Assembly (NCBI RefSeq): GCF_008831285.2
Contig: NC_045147.1
Coordinates: forward strand, 8,030,334-8,094,333
From: Nymphaea colorata
Taxonomy: Eukaryota > Streptophyta > Magnoliopsida > Nymphaeales > Nymphaeaceae
Direction: 5' to 3'
DNA: 64,000 nt
The notes under the pieces were generated by a model. It had not been told where the DNA came from and searched no databases. It saw only the letters and a list, made by a program, of their open reading frames with translations. The number at the start of each line of letters is the position of its first letter. Position 1 is the first letter of the stretch. Position numbers and translations under genes: made by a program. Below are positions 46,447-57,986 of the stretch, piece after piece.

Positions 46447-49400
46447 AAGAAGAGAGAAAGAGAGAGGCTGAAACCCTCTGTGTATGAGAGATCTGAATGG
46501 ATGGATTAACCAATTTGATATTTGTCAGTGGATTAAATATATCTTGATCCATTTAGTCAAATCTGGTGAAGAAATTAAGACAATTATTGGATTTACCAAA
46601 AACAATAATTAAAGCAAGTTTTGGATTCAAAGCTGGTGTAAGTCATTTGCAGCTTTGTACCAAATGCAACTATGACATGTGAGAAATATATGAAGAACAT
46701 AATATTTCCTCACGCCTTTTTTTTACTCTCAAAGAAATTTATATACATGTATTGACTTTGGCTTAAATTTCCAGTTTTGTCATTGGCTTGCACTTGCTGG
46801 GCAAGTGGGTCTCCTGGACCCACTCCACATTCAGTTGGCATCAGGATTAAATGCAATGAAACTATGCCAAACTGGCATAATTTCACACTTTATAATGTTC
46901 AACTTTTTTTCTTTAATTGAACTTCAAAAGTCCAAAGATGTGGCACAAAGTTCCTTTTTGACTGGATGATCAGCTCATTTGATTGCATGATAATGTTTTA
47001 CAGCCAATAAATTTCAGAAATCTTAAATTATTCAAATGTTTTTTCCATGCAAACTTATTCACTTTGTGTGTTTGTAAGTCTGTATATCCAAATTGGTATG
47101 TCCTAGACTATTTAGGTTATAGGTGAAAATCAGACCTCTTAAACTTTGTTAAAATATATTTAAACACAAAAGAGATAATGGGTAGTTTATTAAAACATGC
47201 TTTTTGTCATGCAGTCATGGTGGGATCAAGTCCTTTTAGAATTACAAATCCTTTCATAATCTCAATTGTTGAAGGAGGTGAACATTCTTCTTCTATCAAA
47301 CCAAGGATTATAGACATAAGATTCTTGAAGGAGGCCTCCTGTTACTAGGGCTAGACATTAGCCAGGCTGCTCCTAGTCCGGTTCAGCTCATCCACCTAAA
47401 AGAATTGCTCAAAATGCTTGTAGGTGGCCTGGGAAATTATTAGTGATGACTTAGGTGGAAGTGGCTCTTTCAACCTCTTTTCCTCTAATTTTTTGCCCAA
47501 AGTATGTATAACTTTGAGAACTTATGCTTGCTAGATTTGGATTCAGCTTTAGATAAACTGAACCTGAGTCTGGGTTTGAATCTTGAGTCCTATTAGGTGA
47601 GATATTATTAGCCTAGGTAATGATTGGACCTTATCTAAGTCTGAATCATTTGCCTCACTAGTCGAGGGTTGTGAATAATTAGGAGATGGCATATGGTTTT
47701 GGACTTTGAATTTGTTTTCTCTTGCAACATGAAATGTAGCTTAATTTGAATATGAAAAGTTTCACGACCCTAGATGGACTTGCTCGAGTGAGTCCTTGAC
47801 ATTTGGATTCGACCGTTTACTTTAGAAATCTACCTATGGTTGTTTATAACTTAAGATTTGAATTATCTAATGGTGTGCCCCAAGTCTAGGTGTGTCTCAA
47901 ATTATCCCACTCTTAGCACCTATTTGATCAAATGCTTGAATAGTAATAAAAAATATGAGAGTAAATTGCATATATAGTTTGTTTAAAGCAGTTATGAACC
48001 ACATCAATCAATGCCTAAGAACAAAAATCTAAAACAAGAAAAATCGACATCCAACAATGTGCCTACGTAATCGCCTACAAGATCTACTAAAGTGATCATA
48101 ATTCGAAAACATAATCTAATGAACCACAAAATGTTACAAAGTGAAACATGCCCTCAAACTTCCTAGGGGCAAATTTAATCATCTTCGAGGTTAGTTTCCA
48201 TCAGTACTCCATCTCATTCAATCATTTTTAATATAGATGGTACATTCTATCACAAGAGAATGAACTTCGCACATCTCTTTCATAAAATTGATTTCGTCTT
48301 ATTACATGAATCTGTCATTAGTTTGGTTGATAAGAAAGAAATCAGACATATGCATATAACAGGTTGGAAATCAGAACTATAGAGCATATAGCATGGATTT
48401 TATGTGGAAATAAAGGGGCCCATGCAACTGACTAGCATTCTGAAGATGCACAGTTGGGGGTTGGCCTGCAGCACCAATCAGCTCATGAAGGCAAACAAAT
48501 TTGAGAGACTCCTTTCATCTGTAGAAAGTTGTTTTTAGGGCATTGAAACCTCACAAAGAACAAGGTTTTTTTATAGTCAAAAGCTCAACAACTCATGACT
48601 ATTTGACTTGAGAGCCTAAAATCAAAGTGTCATGTTCATTTAAAGAATTCTAATGAAATGGAAAACCCAAGTGCATTGTATCACTAAGAAGATAGCTACA
48701 AGGACATATAATGTGCTCCATATTTGTAATTTTGTATTAAAAACAAGAGAAAATTTTATGATTGGGCAAAAATTTTATGATTGCACTTATCTTTTGCCCA
48801 TGATTTCATAACAGAGATGTGTGCTTCAAAGTGAGTCCAGTGGCAGCATTGCATGACTTTCAGCCTGCACCTTCTTTCACCTAGGAGTCAAGGTATATCA
48901 GTTTTAACTAATCAGATTGACCCTTCTTTTGGCCTTTGGTGAGAAGAATCACATGAACATACTATAGATTGAAAAAGTTACATACTTAGATGTTTTCTAC
49001 ATGAAACTCACCATGACTCTTTTTTAACCATGACCAGAGTTTTTTTAATTATTTGGAAAATATTCTACAAAAGTATGTCTAACTTTTTGAGGAATAACAA
49101 AAAGCATGCTCAGTTTACCAACAACTATTTCATGTCTAACTATTTTGCTGCACTTATTGTCGGCATTCACATGTATGAAATGTCTTATATCATTTTTTCG
49201 TTGGTGAAAATCTTCCATAGCTGACAAATTCCTTCTACTCATTGGTGAAAAGTGGTAATGCAATTGAAGAAGCCTTATTTCCACCAGCAAAGACCAACAA
49301 CTATTTCACAACAAAAGTAATTTTTTTGTATCGATTGCAAGTAGGCCGTTCAAGAGACACATCGATTGAAGTTATTAAATTCATTTAGCATTCCAAAAGT

Positions 49401-49795
49401 TGGAAGTGTTTTTGTATAGTAATCGTATAATATAAACCATACATAAATCTAATTTAAGGTTACAAAGCATATTTTTTGAGTGTTACAAGATTACATGTGT
49501 TCGACAACTATGTAACCTCTACAAATGTTGTAAGGGTTGTCTACCTCTTTCATGCATTTTCTTTGTGTATTTGAGGAGTACCTTGTACAATTTCCTCCAT
49601 ATTATAGGCATATCCTCTTGGGTAAAGTCTATAGGTTGGTTTCGAAAGACGGACTATATATACTTGCAAACGAAACACCCCGTAGTCACATGAATTGTTC
49701 TCTATGGGCATTTGAAATGCACTAACATATCACATTTTAAAATCTGTGTTTGTACTTAATGAGGAAAAATAGATTTTTGTGCTAAAAAATATACC
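46447..49795. other. AT-rich DNA, no gene seen
   Basis: No open frame of recognisable family over 3.3 kb. It could contain the 5' part of the CACTA element or the lost 3' half of the copia element to its right, but no diagnostic motif was found. Confidence 0.5.
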
Positions 49796-51465
49796 CAACT
49801 CATATTGTATAATCATCAGTGAATAATGAGAAATATTTGCTCTTATTTAATGACAATATGTTTACTGGCTCACAAATGTTAGCATGAACAAGTTCAAGTG
49901 GTCTTCTCACTTTCCATGCTTTTCCTACTGAAAATGGAGTTCGATGTTGTTTTTCAAAAAGACAAATTGAAAATGGTAAATCATGCATTATATTCTTTTG
50001 ATTTAATGACTTCAAACTACTATAGTGCAAGTGCTCATATCATATGTACCACAATTTCGACTTGTTATCAATACTAGCCACTAATGAATATGTATCCGTA
50101 GTTGCAACCATAAGTGGAAACAACTTATTTTGTAGTATGGGGGCTTTTGCTATTATCATGTCAGTCTTGTTATGTTTTATTTCACAAATTTCATTATGAA
50201 AATAGACCAAATAATCTTTTTGGATAAGCTGGCCTACACTATGCTTATGAGACAAACCAGGTACGAAATACACAACTTGAATAATTTTTTCTTTATCCGA
50301 TTTAATTATCATAGCAATAATACATTTTCCTTCTACTTTTATCTTGTTATCATCACCTAACTTGACCTCTAGCTTTACTGATTCGTCAAGCTATTTAAAA
50401 AAGTTATCTCTTTCCTATCATATGATTGCTGCAACCATTGTCTAAAAATCAAGCTTCCTTTTACAATTGTCAACACTTGTAAGAAATAAATTAGTATCAT
50501 CCTCTACAATGTTTGCCAGATGCTTATTTTTGTTAAAGCAATTTGCTTCAATATGCTCAAATTTCTTGCAATAGAAGTATTGCTTTGCTTTATAGTTTAG
50601 TCTGTAGGTATTACCTTAGAGAACTCGGCACCATGTCTTCCATAGTCTATTCATCTACCACGAAAGCTATCTCTATAACCTCCTATTCTAAATCCACCCT
50701 TTTTATCATTAGTCCCTTCAGTCAATCTCTCTTTTGAATTTTTTGTTTTAGCCTAGAAAGCATGCTCAACCGTTTTTTCTTCAACTTTATTCATACAACT
50801 CTCATCTGCTAGCAAGAAAACAGTCAACTCTTTAAGATTGTATGATGACAAATCCTTCGATTCTTCAATTGCAGTTACTACGTGATCAAACTTATGAGGA
50901 AGACAATCTTTTGATTAGAAATATTCTCTCTGAATGACCTCATTTGGTTTATAATAACCATAAGTTTGGAAACTAAGTCTTGCACAGATTCACTATATTT
51001 CATAAAAAAAAATATTTCAAAACATCTACGTAGGGTTTGTAACTTAACAGTTGTTACCTTCTTGTCTCCATGAAAATCTTGTTTTAGAATGTTCCATGTT
51101 TCGTTGGTTGTGATTGCATTTGCAATTTTTAGAAAAATGTTATCTGTAACTGCTTCTTGCAAAACCAATAATGCTTTTGCATCCCTTTTTTTTTTTACTT
51201 TCTTAGTTGTCACCTCATTTTCCATCTGATTTTTCCTTCTCCCCAACACCATTATCAACCAAATTGCATAAATCTTGAGAAATAAAAAAATGTTTCATCT
51301 TGATGCTCTAAGACTCATAATTTTCACCATTGAAAATAGGAACCAAAGTGTGTGACAAGTTTAGAGAAGTCATACCAGATGTCATGTTTACCAATATCTC
51401 TTTCTACATGCTCAACTCAGCCTTCACTTACCAACACTTTAGTTGTACTATTTGCAATTCCAAGG
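49796..51465 (-). pseudogene. Ty1/copia gag-protease-integrase remnant
   Basis: Minus-strand order from the right: copia Gag (UBN2-type) at 51258-50878 (ANAITTNETWNILKQDFHGD, VKLQTLRRCFE), and a zinc-knuckle region near 50580-50530 (YCKKFEHIEANC). Next the end of protease and pre-integrase region at 50312-50040 (VVYFVPGLSHKHSVGQLIQK), then GAG-pre-integrase and integrase start at 50030-49800 (GKAWKVRRPLELVHANICEP, YFSLFTDDY). RT and RNase H are missing to the left of 49796. Frameshifts and stops occur throughout. PBS and 5' LTR follow on the right. Confidence 0.87.
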
Positions 51466-51469
51466 CACA

Positions 51470-51492
51470 CCTTGAACCTGAGTCTAATACCA
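51470..51492 (-). other. primer-binding site of the copia remnant
   Basis: The minus strand reads TGGTATTAGACTCAGGTTC, close to the TGGTATCAGAGCCAGGTTT complement of the initiator tRNA-Met 3' end. It lies three bases from the LTR edge at 51496. Confidence 0.65.
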
Positions 51493-51495
51493 CTC

Positions 51496-51840
51496 TGTTG
51501 GAGTGCTGAGTTGAAAATTTCTCAAAAGGAAGAAAGAACTAGCAACACAATGCTAGAAATACATGTACTCAAACATAAGAGGCTTCTTTCATTTCTCTAT
51601 ATTTCTCAATGGCTAATATATAGCCTATGTATAGGTCACCAAGTGACTTAAGTTACACAATTCATTTATACATATTTAAACTTGAAACTCTTATTTTAAT
51701 AAATATTCATAATTTCATAATTTTTTTTCTTATGAAACTTCCAAATTAATTGACCATAAAGTAAAAGTAATCACCTCATTAACCATGACTCATATTTAAA
51801 ATAAAATAAAGATATGGACCATTAATAAAAGGGAGCCTGC
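51496..51840 (-). repeat. 5' LTR of the copia remnant (right edge uncertain)
   Basis: It starts TGTTGGAGTGCTGAG at 51496, directly after the PBS spacer. On the minus strand GGCTATATATTAGCC near 51610-51625 is a plausible LTR TATA box. The second LTR is not in the window, so the right boundary is a guess. Confidence 0.5.
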
Positions 51841-51888
51841 CCTCCCCCCTTTTCCATCTCAACAAGAGAGAGAGAGGGAGAGAGAGAG

Positions 51889-52220
51889 TAAGCTTGGGCA
51901 CCAGGCTGGGCTGCCGTCCAGTACTCGGTACTCGCCCGGGCCCGAAAAAACGACTGCTGGGCCGGCCCGACTTGTTATCGGGCCAGCCCGGGTGGGCTCA
52001 ATAAGCTCGGATTGGGCCTGATAATTATTTGTTTAATTTTTTTATTAATTTATATATATTTATAATATTTTATTATAATTAATTATTGTCATGTATTATT
52101 TTATATTAAAAATATTTTTTAATATAATCAAGCCGGGCTCGAGCTTGGGTTTTCTGAGTCGGGCCGAGCCCAGACCCGAGTTTTAGTTGTCGGGCCGGCC
52201 CGGCCTGATGCCCAGGCTTA
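51889..52220. mobile_element. hAT-like MITE in a GA microsatellite
   Basis: The ends TAAGCTTGGGCACCAGGC and, on the other strand, TAAGCCTGGGCATCAGGC are imperfect inverted repeats (16 of 18). Arms are rich in GGGCCGGCCCG, and the core (about 52020-52130) is almost pure AT. The flanks are (GA)n on both sides, so an 8-bp duplication is compatible but cannot be proven. At 332 bp it is non-coding. End sequence and arm composition relate it to the gene-carrying element at 39991-40882. Confidence 0.75.
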
Positions 52221-52489
52221 GAGAGAGAAAGAGAGAGAGAGAGAAAACAACAAAAAGGGTCCATATATTAAGTGAAGGGTGGATTGAGCCCTCTGCCTGC
52301 CACAGGCAAAAGGAAAAAAGGGCAAGGGCCATACTTACCTGGGAGTGTCGCTTGTGATCTACATACACGCAGCGGAAGGGCAGCACACATTCATTAGCAA
52401 AATAGATGATGCCAAAATGTGTCGTAGATGATTTTGAAGACGTTAGAGGATGCCAGAAGAGTGATAAAAGCATTTGGGAAAAATCTGCC

Positions 52490-52890
52490 CGGGGGATTCC
52501 CGGATGGTTTGGTGAAAAAAATCACCGGTATAAGTTGAGTCTTATTTTAGTGGCAAAGAAAGTCACTGGTGTAAATTATCAACTGTAACTATGCTTAATT
52601 TCACCTATAGCTTTGCCGCCACTAAGCTCACCAGTCACCTGCCTATACCAGCGAAATATCACTGGTATATAATTTTCCTCAAAGTTTCTGCCCATACCGG
52701 TGGTATCGATGTTGCCAGCTAATTTTCCACCAAAATTCGTCTTGGTGAAATCCATCGTCAGCATGACGTTCATTACTAGGGAAAAATGTCAGGCTATAGT
52801 TTTCGATCTATGCTGGTGAAAAAAACCATCGGTATAGGCTCGTTTTTGAGGCTAGTAGAAATATCTGGATTGAGGATCTAAAGGTCCAAA
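52490..52890. mobile_element. CACTA-like subterminal repeat fragment
   Basis: Many direct and inverted copies of ACCGGTAT / CACTGGTAT / CACCGGTATAAG occur within 400 bp. TTACTAGGGAAAAATGTC near 52774 and GGCTAGTAGAAA near 52850 resemble CACTA termini. The motif differs from that at 37.6-39.8 kb, so it is a different family. No transposase is linked to it. Confidence 0.4.
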
Positions 52891-54621
52891 TTTGGACGGT
52901 GTGCCTTAGTGATGAGCCAACAACCAGCTCTAGTCGTAACTCATACTAGCCTCAAAAAGCCCGAATTTTTTCCTTGCAGGTACTCCACCATCAACTCAAC
53001 TCCAAATCAGAAGTGCCACCTCTTTTTTGTCAAGCTTTGGGAGTTTGGAAGCCTGCTTGAATCAGCACCATTAGAGCAGCGCCTAAAAGTCGCCCATGTT
53101 GTTGAACAAGTGTTGCTTGGACCCGACTCAAGTTTGGTGGGTGCGCCTCAACCCAACGGGTTTGAAGTCTAATACGCCAGCCTCCTTTGATCTAGATATA
53201 GTGTGGGGATCACATTTAGACGTGGCCCAGGCCCAGCCCCAGCCCAAGGAAGGCTCCACATCAGCCACCACCTAGGCCCCAAGTTAGGCCATAAATCGCA
53301 AGTCTCCATGGGGAGGCTTTCCCTCTTCCACATTGGGGGCACCAGCAGTGTATGAAGCTGCTCTAAGGGGACCCACCCAGCTCATGAACGTTCTTAGGCA
53401 TCTCTGACTCTACTTGAGCACACAAGCAGCACTAACCAAACATGAAAGGCTTACCATCTATTTGACCACATCCTGAACTCCTTGTGTAGAAGATAAAATA
53501 ATAATAATAATAATAATGAAGGAAAAAAAATAGAAAATTAAAAAGAACATTTATTTCTAAATAATTTCAAAAATACCCAAAGTCCTCGTTTGATAATGTA
53601 TATCTTGCGTGCACCCAGGAGTGCACGCAACTCTCTCGTAAACCTCCGGCCCTGGTTACCTACCTACCTACCTGGTGGCAATGGCATGCATTGCACGCAA
53701 CTCACGCTCTTATCTTTCCCTTGCCTTTCCTCAGGTGGACCCCATGCACTTTGTTTTATTAGGCATCGACTAAAAAAATTAAACCCAAAGCCATGGGGCC
53801 CACACCCTCGACGTTTTTATAAGAATAAAGAGAAAAAACTGCCGAGGACCACCGGCTTGAGTATTGCGCAAAACAAATTGGCTAGTGACATTTAAACATC
53901 TTATGCATGCGTGAGGAAGTTCTCCAACGTCTTCTTCTTTCCTCTGTGCACTCGCCCTATAGGATCGACCTCTCTTCAGCAATTATCGAGGCCAAGAACA
54001 AATCAAGCCAAGGATATTCGGTGCAGCACCTTTAGAAGATTATTGGACCGAATTCACTTTTGAGGTCCAGTGTACCTAGCGGATAAAGCTTTCAACCTTT
54101 TCCTTTTTTAAGATAAGAAGTATGGTGGAACGTGATTGGATAGAATACTTCTAAGAAATGGTTTATGTTGGTTAGAATTCAGTTCATCTTTTGGCCTGAA
54201 ATCATTTAAGCTTCTTTAGTTCTTTATAAATTTATACGCACAATGCTTGTATGAACATGCTTGAAGAAATAGAAATTTGCCTTTGGCTTTTGGCTTTCCT
54301 TCATGAGAGATTTCTAGAATGTCAATTCCTTTTGGTTTCTATCTTAATTCCAGGCTGAAGTAACTAGTCCCTAACCTTTTATTACCAAAAGGAATGAACA
54401 AAATACCTGAGAGAGTAAAAGAAGGTACTAAGCCTCCGCTATACAATAGATTTGAACCCCATTCCATTTCAGAATTAAGGAAGGTCTTCAAGAAGCAACT
54501 CCGGCATAGCACCAAGCTCTCCATCTTGGAAGGAATCCGGCAACCTTGGCAGCAATCGGCCATGGCCCCTATCACCTAGTTAGGTTCACGATGGGCTGCG
54601 TGGGTTCAACTGGTACTTGAT
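52891..54621. other. non-coding DNA with simple repeats
   Basis: No recognised gene. Simple repeats are (ATA)n at 53498-53518 and (CCTA)n near 53656-53672. A plus-strand frame at 54394-54579 looks coding-like (HSISELRKVFKKQLRHSTKL) but no family was recognised. Confidence 0.5.
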
Positions 54622-54626
54622 CAATG
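54622..54626. repeat. target-site duplication CAATG, left copy
   Basis: CAATG precedes the copia LTR at 54627, and the identical 5 bp follow the other LTR at 57982-57986. Confidence 0.93.
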
Positions 54627-55025
54627 TGTTGGAACTTTGCGAGGAATCTAGATAGCGCACAAACGAAAATGCAGAAATCGAAAATGAGCATTCATGATTC
54701 ATGTGTTTCATATAGGGCAGAAGAAGAACCTGTAGAGGCGACCGCCGACTGAATGTCGGCGGCTGTGGAAAGAACGACTACAGTCCCCATAGAGTCGTTC
54801 TCCTGCGGAGGTAGCGGCGGCGGCGGCAATGGGGTTTTTCTCCTCAGCCATAGCAGCCCAGTGATGGGGACATGCAATTCACGTATGGCTAAGGGGACCG
54901 ATTACCCAGACCGTAAAACTTGATGTGTCTCACACCATCACAAGACACGAGTATTTATACTTAGGGTCCGAAACAGATATGGACCCGTATCGACGCAGTA
55001 CTATCCAGATGGGGAAATCCTAACA
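54627..55025 (-). repeat. 3' LTR of the non-autonomous copia element
   Basis: It begins TGTTGGAACTTTGCGAGG and ends AAATCCTAACA. It pairs with 57578-57981, with a handful of substitutions and small indels in a CGG-repeat. On the minus strand a TATAAATACTCG motif near 54957 (GAGTATTTATA on plus) is a plausible promoter. Confidence 0.92.
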
Positions 55026-55040
55026 ATCTCACACTAGTCC
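55026..55040 (-). other. polypurine tract of the copia element
   Basis: The minus strand reads CTAGTGTGAGAT directly before the 3' LTR start TGTTAGG, close to the AAGTGGGAGATTGTTGG junction common in plant copia elements. Confidence 0.55.
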
Positions 55041-55234
55041 AAGTCGATATCAAGGGTAAACAAAATGAATGGATTAGCCTTAAAATCCATTCCAAGGTCT
55101 CACCTTTGTTGTCTTACAAAACTTCTCAACAAACAAATGAGAATACAAAATAAATAGACAACAAACTTAATGAGAATCAACAAACTGTATGTGATCACAT
55201 TCATAAATGTGTGCATAATAGTGTGTTTACATTG

Positions 55235-56130
55235 AACTACACAAACCCATCCTCTTAACATGTTCAAAGAACATACCAGATGCTAGCGCTTTAGTAAGAG
55301 GATCTGCAACCATATCTGTAGTTCCAATGTGTTGAATACACACTAGTTGATTCTCTGTCTTTTCCTTAACAACAAAATACTTATGTTATATATGCTTACA
55401 AGAAGTAGTACTTTTGTTGTTGTTGGAAAAGGACACTGCAGCTTCATTATCACAGTGAACCTTAAGTGGTCTCTCAATAGATTCCACTATCTTGAGCTGT
55501 GAAATGAAGTTCTTTATCCAAATTACCTACGACGTAGTCTCATATAATGCAATGAATTCTGCTTCCATGGTGTGAGCAGCAGTCACAGTCTGCTTTTTAC
55601 TCCCCCATGAGATGGCACCTCCTGATAGAAGGAAAACAAAACCAATAGTAGACTTTCTACTATCGGTACATCCTCCAAGATCGGCATCAGAATAGCCAAT
55701 CACTTCTAAATGGTCCACCTTGCGATATGTCAACATGTAATCTTTTGTCCCTTGCAAGTATCGCATGACTCTCTTTACGGCCTTCCAATGTGCCATGTCT
55801 GGATTAGACTGAAATCTACCAAGCATGCCAACAGCAAAGGAAATGTCAGGCCTAATGCAAATCTGCGCATACTGCAAGCTGCCAACCGCTGATGCATATG
55901 GAATGTTGATCATTTGTGCCTTTTCAAATTCGTCCTTTGGACAAATTTAGGCTCAATTTATCCCCTTTAGCTATAGGTGCCGAAATAGGAGAACAATTCT
56001 CCATCCCATATCTCTTAATAACTTTATTGATGTATGCTGATTGAGAGAGACTTAAAACACATTTAGATCTGTCTCGACGAATCTCAATGCCGAGAACAAA
56101 TGAAGCCTCACCCATGTCATTCATTTCAAA
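55235..56130 (-). pseudogene. copia RT C-terminus and RNase H
   Basis: Minus frames give the end of RT (GEASFVLGIEIRRDRSKCVL, about 56110-56050), then YASAVGSLQYAQICIRPDIS and MRYLQGTKDYMLTY. The RNase H domain has GYSDADLGGCTDSRKSTIGF and EAEFIALYETTS. After an in-frame TAG near 55525 come VHCDNEAAVSF and VADPLTKAL, ending near 55237. The RNase H catalytic D, E and D positions are visible. A frameshift near 55930 joins the two halves of the first part. The RT active site is not present. Confidence 0.9.
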
Positions 56131-56394
56131 ATGAAACTAACTTTAGCATAATCCTAAACAAAACATGATACAAGAATATGTTATAATAACACATATAAAA
56201 TGAAATACACGAATCACATGAATCATTTCTGCAAAATCAACTTAATAATATCTAAATTGTTCATTAAAGCTCCATAAAACATAATGAATCGGTCCTGTAT
56301 CGATCTAAAATGATCGAACCAATCCATTAAACACCCTAAATGGGCATACAACCACATATACCAGCTCCCTCTAGCTTAGAACCGGTCCCGTATC

Positions 56395-56660
56395 AGTCCT
56401 AAATGAACCGAACCGGTGGAAAACTAGGTGAACCGGTCTGAAAAAGGGAAAGAACCGGTGTCAAACAACTCTGAATCGGTTTGAAAAGACCCGAATCGGT
56501 TCTGAAACTGAATGAACCGGTCTGAAAATCAACTGAACCGGTCCAGAAAAGATCCGAATCGGTCCCAAAATGTTTGAATCGGTCTTGAAACGGATCGAAT
56601 CGGTTCTGAAACGGACCGAATCGGTTCTGTTTATAAAATCGGACCGAATGGATACGGATC
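56395..56660. repeat. 21-bp minisatellite
   Basis: About a dozen units of the form GAATCGGTTCTGAAACGGACC repeat at 20-21-bp spacing, with AACCGGTCTGAAA variants. The 21-bp period gives a seven-residue peptide repeat on the minus strand (RFGPFQN / RFDPFQD), but no conserved domain is involved. It lies in the leader of the copia element. Confidence 0.85.
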
Positions 56661-57560
56661 GGGTCCAACCGGACCCGACCCGATCCAAAAAATTGAAATC
56701 AAAGCGGGCGGAAGAGCGGGCGCAACCAGATTTTTTTTTTTAAACGTTTATGGATCCGGGTCGGGTCAACCGACCCGGGTCCGACCCGCCTCCCCACCTT
56801 CCGCCCGACCGTCTCCCGTTCGACCTAGCGGGCGGTTTCAGGGAAAACGAAACTGCCGCTCGCCTGCCTTACGCCGAACAGCGGAATCACCTCCGGCGGG
56901 CCATGGGTGGGCGTCGGTAGGGCCTCATGGCGCCGTCCGGCGACGGGTAAGACCCCAGCGGTATTGTTTTGAAGGTGGGTGGCGAAATTGCGCGAAGCCC
57001 TTTCTCCCGCCCCCTCTGTTTTCATCTGGTGGATGCAGTAGCGGCAATGGGAAGACACCGGTGGCTTTGGGTGGACGCCAGCGGACCTGATGAGCCCGTC
57101 CGGCGACATTGTTGTCGCCGGCGGTCGCCCTTTCCTGGCCGGTACCCCTCGAAACTGCCGCTCCTCCCTGTCGTCCCTTTCCCTTTTTCTGTTTTCCCCT
57201 TTCTTCGGGTGGCTGAAACGGAAGCCGACGGCTTCCATCGCCCACGCGATGAAGGCCGTCGCTCCCTTTCCTCATGTCTGCCCTTTTCTGTCTCTCGCTG
57301 CAACAAAAGCACAGAGGCTTCCATCACAACGAAGGGCGACGGATTCTGCCCCAAAACAGTGGGTGGGCGCCGGCAAGACGCACGTCTGTCGCCTCTCCCT
57401 GTTCCTTTCTATGCTGCTACAACAGAAACCAATGCTTCCATTGCCATTCTGTAACAGAGGAAGGAACAGGCACGCCGGTGCCCTCTTCTTCCACGTTTCT
57501 GCCCTATTCCCTTTGCGAGAAAATAGAATGCAAAGGGAAAACGCGCAAAGGAATCGTCAA
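56661..57560 (-). other. GC-rich leader of the copia element with degenerate repeats
   Basis: About 0.9 kb with GC content far above the surroundings. Degenerate ~110-130-bp units contain GGGTGGGCG.CGGC, TGCTGCAACA.AA-type and GCTTCCATTGCC-type segments near 56905, 57050, 57240, 57320 and 57430. Overlapping frames on both strands exist because stops are rare in GC-rich DNA; none shows a known domain. It replaces the normal gag region. Confidence 0.65.
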
Positions 57561-57576
57561 GTGGGCCCATAACCCA
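57561..57576 (-). other. primer-binding site matching the initiator tRNA-Met anticodon arm
   Basis: The plus strand GTGGGCCCATAACCCA is identical, as I recall it, to the anticodon arm of plant initiator tRNA-Met, so the minus strand is complementary to an internal half-tRNA and not to the CCA end. It lies one base from the 5' LTR edge at 57578. Priming by a cleaved initiator tRNA-Met half is established for Drosophila copia. Confidence 0.75.
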
Positions 57577-57577
57577 T

Positions 57578-57981
57578 TGTTGGAACTTTGCGAGGAATCT
57601 AGATAGCATACAAACGAAAATGCAGAAATCGAAAATGAGCATTCATGATTCATGTGTTTCATATAGGGCGGAAGAAGAACCTGTAGAGGCAACCGCCGAC
57701 TGAATATCGGCGGCTGTGGGAAGAACGGCTACAGTCCCCATAGAGTCGTTCCCCTGCGGAGGTAGCGGCCACGGCGGCGGCGGCAATGGGTTTCTCTCCT
57801 CAGCCATAGCAGCCCAGTGATGGGGACAGGCAATTCACGTATGGCTAAGGGGACCGATTACCCAGACCGTAAAACTTGATGTGTCTCACACCATCACAAG
57901 ACACGAATATTTATACTTAGGGTCCGAAACGGATATGGACCCGTATCGACGCAGGACTATCCAGGTGGGAAAATCCTAACA
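57578..57981 (-). repeat. 5' LTR of the non-autonomous copia element
   Basis: TGTTGGAACTTTGCGAGG...AAATCCTAACA, 404 bp. It differs from the left copy by a few substitutions and a slightly longer CGG-repeat. The TSD CAATG follows at 57982-57986. Confidence 0.92.
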
Positions 57982-57986
57982 CAATG

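Larger units (their letters stand above)
54627..57981 (-). mobile_element. complete non-autonomous Ty1/copia element
   Basis: A 3355-bp element has near-identical LTRs (54627-55025 and 57578-57981), TG...CA ends and a 5-bp duplication CAATG. On the minus strand: 5' LTR, PBS, a 1.4-kb GC-rich leader with repeats, RT C-terminus and RNase H, PPT, 3' LTR. Gag, protease, integrase and most of RT are absent, so it depends on proteins from a relative. LTR similarity indicates a fairly recent insertion. Confidence 0.93.

Noticed and set aside
46161-46552. Tyr/Ile-rich frames
   Set aside because: Translation of a TA microsatellite.
54394-54579. Plus-strand 61-residue coding-like frame next to the copia element
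   Set aside because: Short and not matched to any family; kept only as a note.
56969-57606. Several overlapping frames of 110-160 residues on both strands
   Set aside because: GC-rich repetitive leader of a copia element; frames overlap each other in all phases and show no domain.
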